Below, piece after piece: positions 60,233-64,000 of a stretch of DNA of 64,000 nt. Source of the DNA: Microvelia longipes (lineage: Eukaryota > Arthropoda > Insecta > Hemiptera > Veliidae); NCBI GenBank assembly GCA_018340805.1, contig JACMZG010001911.1, forward strand, positions 38,019,847-38,083,846, in the 5' to 3' direction. The notes under the pieces are model-generated. The model was not told the origin of the DNA. It saw only the letters and a list, made by a program, of their open reading frames with translations, and made no database searches. How positions within the stretch are numbered: the first letter of the stretch is position 1; each line of letters starts with the position of its first letter. The position numbers and the translations under genes are program-made.

Positions 60233-61246
60233 TTTTTTGTGTTTGTGTGTGTGTGTATAATTATATATCAGATATATAATACGTTTTAATTACACAAGCA
60301 TTATAAACAAATATTAAAAAATAAGACAACGATCCCATAAAATTTTGTCATCGCAATTTCTAGCGATGACTTTATCAAAGTAAAAAACCCTTGTTTTATG
60401 AATTGATGCTTTGTCACAAATCTTGCTATTTACTGTCAATAAGACTGTCTCAGGGATCTTGCAATCATACTATAATATCCGGCGGATAAAAGCTTATAGA
60501 ACTAGTCAAGGGTGGAGTAACCCAAGACAACAAACAAACTTTGCGCTTGGTTGAATTATATAACTTATAAACGTATTTCCTTTATCTGTATAAAATTTCT
60601 GCTAACCTAAACATTCTTTTAAAATTGTTCTTACATTTCCTTATTTATACCGTAGGCATGTAGGAAAAGTATTGGAAACAATCTTTTTTAAAACAAGTTC
60701 TGTACTGGCAAAAGTATACAATATTTATTTTGTGTTAACCGGGGCCGTATTTTATTTATTGTTTTGGGGTGATTTGTGCCTCTTTATTTTTATTTTATTT
60801 ATTTATTTTGGTATGAAATTTGTTTTTTTTTGGAATGTGAGGAGGTTTGTTTGGGTTAAGGATAATTTCAATTTTTTTTGGTTTAAGTATTTTAATTTTA
60901 TTTATTATTTTTTTTTCGCAGGATATGCAAAAAAATGATATTTTTGATGTTGTTTTGAATAGGTTTGTATTGTAAAGGGATTTTACAGGAGTGTGAAAGA
61001 GGGTTTCCTATGCAGTCTGTGGACTGACTTTTGATGAATCAACCTGGCATTTGCCTGTAAAATTGAGGGAAACCACAGAAAACCTCAATTAGGTTGATCG
61101 GACACGCGGTCCTGGGTGTAAAGGTTATATTAATATTTTAACAATCTTAAATCAATAATTTTGCGTGGTAAATTAAGATGCTTAAGAAATCCTCCAATTT
61201 ATTTGCTCATAACCCTTCAATTTACCAGCATATTTTTGTATTTGAA
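60229..61246. other. Intron-like DNA with a T/G-rich stretch and SINE-like patch
   Basis: 60720-60930 is strongly T+G-biased on the plus strand; its 88-codon hydrophobic frame is a product of composition. At about 61000-61115, GGGAAACCACAGAAAACCTC with an AATTGAGG/CCTCAATT hairpin looks like a conserved repeat body, possibly a SINE, but I cannot name it. Confidence 0.35.
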
Positions 61247-61347
61247 GTTTGCTAACACTTCAAAGTGTTAGCAAACCTTTGCTTTGTTTACAACCTTCAG
61301 GGTTGTAAGGTTTTGAGTTTAGGAGCTGTAAGTTTAAGACTTACAGC
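61247..61347. repeat. Run of three perfect hairpins
   Basis: GTTTGCTAACACTT/AAGTGTTAGCAAAC (14 bp, 61247-61276), TTACAACC/GGTTGTAA (8 bp, 61288-61308) and GCTGTAAGT/ACTTACAGC (9 bp, 61325-61347), each with a 2-5-nt loop. The run lies about 300 bp upstream of the GAD exon acceptor. Confidence 0.8.
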
Positions 61348-61647
61348 ATAGGATATAAATGAACTTATTTCTGCTCTTTTAGTCATTTATGTATTTTCTA
61401 TATCATTTGATACTACCGAGTTTTACAAAACATGAATAGACACAATATAATTGAGCGAGAGACGAATAGGAAATGGAGCAAGCAAAATGCAATGCTAGAT
61501 CTGGGCACTGTTCCATTATGTTTATCGACCATAAAAATCTATTAAATATCAACAAATAAAAGCATCTGGAATTTTTCTAAGGTACCTTTGAATTAGTTAG
61601 TTATATTTGTTAGCACAAAAGCAAGTATAAATTTTATTTTGTTACAG

Positions 61648-61881
61648 ACTTATGGCCCCACAATTCTAACGGGGATGCAACAGTCGCAGTGCTTCAGAAA
61701 TTGGTGGAGGTTTTACTTGATTTCGTGAGAGATACAAACGACCGTAGATGTAAGGTACTAGAATTTCACCATCCCGAACAGATGGTCAAACTGCTAGATC
61801 TCTCAATACCTGAACAAGGAGTCAACCTGCAGACTTTAATAGATGACTGCGCTAAAACTTTACACTACCAAGTCAAAACAG
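61648..61881 (+). CDS. Gad1: Glutamate decarboxylase, internal exon near the N terminus
   Basis: An exon bounded by TTTGTTACAG (acceptor, to 61647) and AG/GTAAGA (donor, 61882). With a G from the upstream exon it encodes 78 residues: DLWPHNSNGDATVAVLQKLV, then EVLLDFVRDTNDRRCKVLEF, HHPEQM, and ends ...CAKTLHYQVKT plus the first base of a Gly codon. The DxLxP..G....F/VL..VV.ILLxFV..T.DR..KVLxFHHP start and the C..TL.Y.VKTG end are characteristic of animal GAD65/67 (PLP-dependent group II decarboxylases making GABA from glutamate). This block precedes the HP.FFNQL substrate-loop and PLP domain, which must lie in later exons outside the window. The KVLxFHHP block argues for GAD over the related cysteine sulfinate and aspartate decarboxylases. 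Both introns are phase 1. No frameshift is seen. Confidence 0.88.
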
Positions 61882-64000
61882 GTAAGAACTGTTAAAAATT
61901 AAGACATTCCTAAGGAAAGATCTAAAATAACGTGCTCGGAACTTGCTTCATAATAATAGCAGTAATTGTGATTAGTAATAGTAATTAGGGAGAGGTGAGA
62001 TCACTTTGCAAGTAGGCAACGTTGTTGGCAAATATCCTTAGATAGAAGATAGTGTTCTACCTGAGTCCTAGTGAAAGCATTTTGTACTTAATCTACATAA
62101 GAGCCGTGGGTTTACTATATAAGTTAGAAACAACACGTGCTCACTACCAGACTTAGCTGCCCCCTAAGAATAATAATATAATAATATATATAATATATAA
62201 TATAATATATATAATATATATATTATATATATATATATTATTTTACTCATTATAGGTTAGCAATCATGAATTTAGGTTACTATGAATATTAGAGTTAGGG
62301 AGTTAATAATAATTGGAGTGGGAATTCTCAATTAGGTGCTACAAAAGATATCTTGGTGGAAAAACTGAACCTTAATCAAGCTATTTGCCTCAGATTCAAA
62401 TCCAATCTTCCTATTAAGAGCATATACACAACTAAGCACTTGATCATTAATAAATCTTATAGCAACAATAAATAAGAAATTCTATAAATGATTTTAGTAC
62501 AAGCCTTCATTCATTTTCAATTAGCAGTTAATAATGAAGTTACATAAAATAAAATTATTTCCTTCACACGTTCCTTAAACTTAACATAGGCATGATGAGC
62601 CCCCTTTTCCCCATATGAAGAAGTTGTTTACAGAAGTTCATACCTATCACGTCTAACATAAGTTTCATGAAGATAAGACCTTGGCTATTAACTAGTGCAA
62701 GAGCCTAAAAGTATTAAAGCTTTATCAGAGAGATTTTTCGGTACTATCTTTTGGGATTTTCCTAACGAAAATCCCCCGAGGATACCTCAGGAAAAATGAT
62801 TTGGGAAGCCGTCATCCACACACTCTCTCGACCCTGTTTATCTGCCGATTATTGAAATAGAGCCGCCCTAAACATTATATTTTTGACGTTAAGGGTGAGA
62901 TAAGCCTCTATATTCTGTTATTTTTCCAGAGCTCCTTATAATAGATTTAGACATAATATTTTTTTATAGAAATCCTAAAAATAATAATAAACCAAAAATG
63001 TAATAATAATTTATCATATAAAAAATGTAAATGCATGGAGCAACCGCAACCTTATTGTCAACCCTCTATAATAGCGATAATATTTTCTTTGTGGTATTTT
63101 ATAACTTAAGCATTATAATAATAATCCTAATGCTATGGCTATACTTAATAATAATAAATTTTAAAAGACTTTCCACGCGACACCAAATAAAATAGTTTCT
63201 ACATTTTTATTACATAAATGTTTAAATTAGAAGGATTGGTCCATTTCACCACGATATTTTGCTTAAAATTATATTTAAATGAGGTATTTAATTAACACGT
63301 ATATATAAAATAAATTATTATTGTTACTTAATTATTATTTTTGTAACCTAAACAAAAATGCGCTAAGCGAGTAACAATTGCACATTATTTATTTGGCAAA
63401 ATTAGCACGTAAGGACGTTTATTTGAAGTTTCTAAATTTCCCGGTAATATCGCGACCGCGAGAAAGACGTGGTTTCCAACGTTTAATTTTTACGGACGGA
63501 AACGCCATGGAGCGGATGGATACCATAAGGCGCACATTTACATCCTCACAAGCAAATATAATACTACCTAAACGAATCAATTGGTATGAATAGAATAATT
63601 TTGTTATAACCTCAAGTAACCTAAACTTCATTCCAAGGAATTTTTGCAGCAGAAGCAAAAGAAGCAGCTTGATTTGGGAAATGTTGCGTGAGTCATTGTA
63701 AGTTTAAAAAATCAGATCATAACTCGTGCCAAATGACTGATCAATTTTTTTCTGAGTTCATAAAGTGTTATTAATTTTAAAATAAGAACAGACTCTAAAA
63801 ATTAGAAAGGACAGAAGTTTTTGATTAGCACAATGTACAGTTGAATGTAATTTAAATGTTGAAAAGACAAAAAATGAATGCAACGTTTTTTTTTAAACTA
63901 TGTCGTAAGCAGTTCAAGCAAATACAAATAAATGCTAAATAAATTGTTGGAAAGGCATTAAATTTGATTATTGTTCTAATAAACTAAACTACTGCTTGCG
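61882..64000. other. Downstream GAD intron, no further exon seen
   Basis: I looked for the expected next GAD block (HPxFFNQLSxGLD) on the plus strand and did not find it, so the next exon is beyond the window. A (TA)/(TAT) tract lies at about 62176-62241. Overlapping short ORFs at 63378-63658 are not recognised. Confidence 0.5.

Noticed and set aside
60672..60938. Hydrophobic 88-codon ORF resembling a mitochondrial membrane protein
   Set aside because: T+G-rich strand composition alone yields Phe/Leu/Trp-rich translations; no conserved NADH dehydrogenase or cytochrome motif is seen.

Overview
This is eukaryotic, very AT-rich and repeat-dense DNA, almost certainly animal and probably arthropod. 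The main evidence is one clear spliced exon of a glutamate decarboxylase (GAD/Gad1-type) gene at 61648-61881 (+). Its phase-1 junctions match a candidate first coding exon (58 nt from an ATG) that occurs twice, at 28140-28197 and 48973-49030. Nothing prokaryotic is visible: no operons, and no long ORFs apart from artefacts that read through repeats or Ns. Species cannot be called from the sequence alone.

Layout. 1-23 kb is gene-free and holds decayed mobile elements: a dispersed family (called R here) ending in GACGAGCGAAGCGAGTCC, a MITE-like inverted-repeat family (M1), a 406-bp hAT-like MITE at 8.7-9.1 kb, a LINE reverse-transcriptase remnant at 6.9-7.1 kb, tRNA-like SINE heads, long (TA)n tracts, and a tandem array at 11.5-13.1 kb whose units carry a degenerate hammerhead-ribozyme core. 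23.3-35.5 kb (copy A) is repeated almost exactly at 44.1-56.3 kb (copy B). The copies differ mainly by small and homopolymer indels and are separated by exactly 1000 Ns (43106-44105). That pattern favours an assembly duplication (two contigs covering one locus) over a real segmental duplication. After copy A, contig 1 continues into a possible terminal exon of an unidentified gene (35.57 kb), a Penelope-like element 3' end with a hammerhead-like motif downstream (36.2-36.8 kb, minus strand), a roughly 5-kb higher-order satellite of alternating ~80-bp units (37.2-42.1 kb), and a ~288-bp tandem repeat cut by the gap. After copy B, contig 2 runs through an intron-like region with a Ty3/gypsy-like integrase/PPT/LTR remnant (59.5-59.9 kb) and a hairpin cluster (61.25-61.35 kb) into the GAD exon.

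How parts relate. The only host gene firmly supported is GAD, which makes GABA from glutamate. If copy B is the true upstream exon, the intron is about 12.6 kb. The most interesting theme is RNA and DNA structure in the repeats: hammerhead cores in three settings (Penelope-associated, an isolated element between TA tracts, and a satellite array), a 415-bp palindrome, runs of short perfect hairpins, and a mirror-symmetric word (GAGCGAAGCGAG) shared by the dispersed R family and the large satellite.
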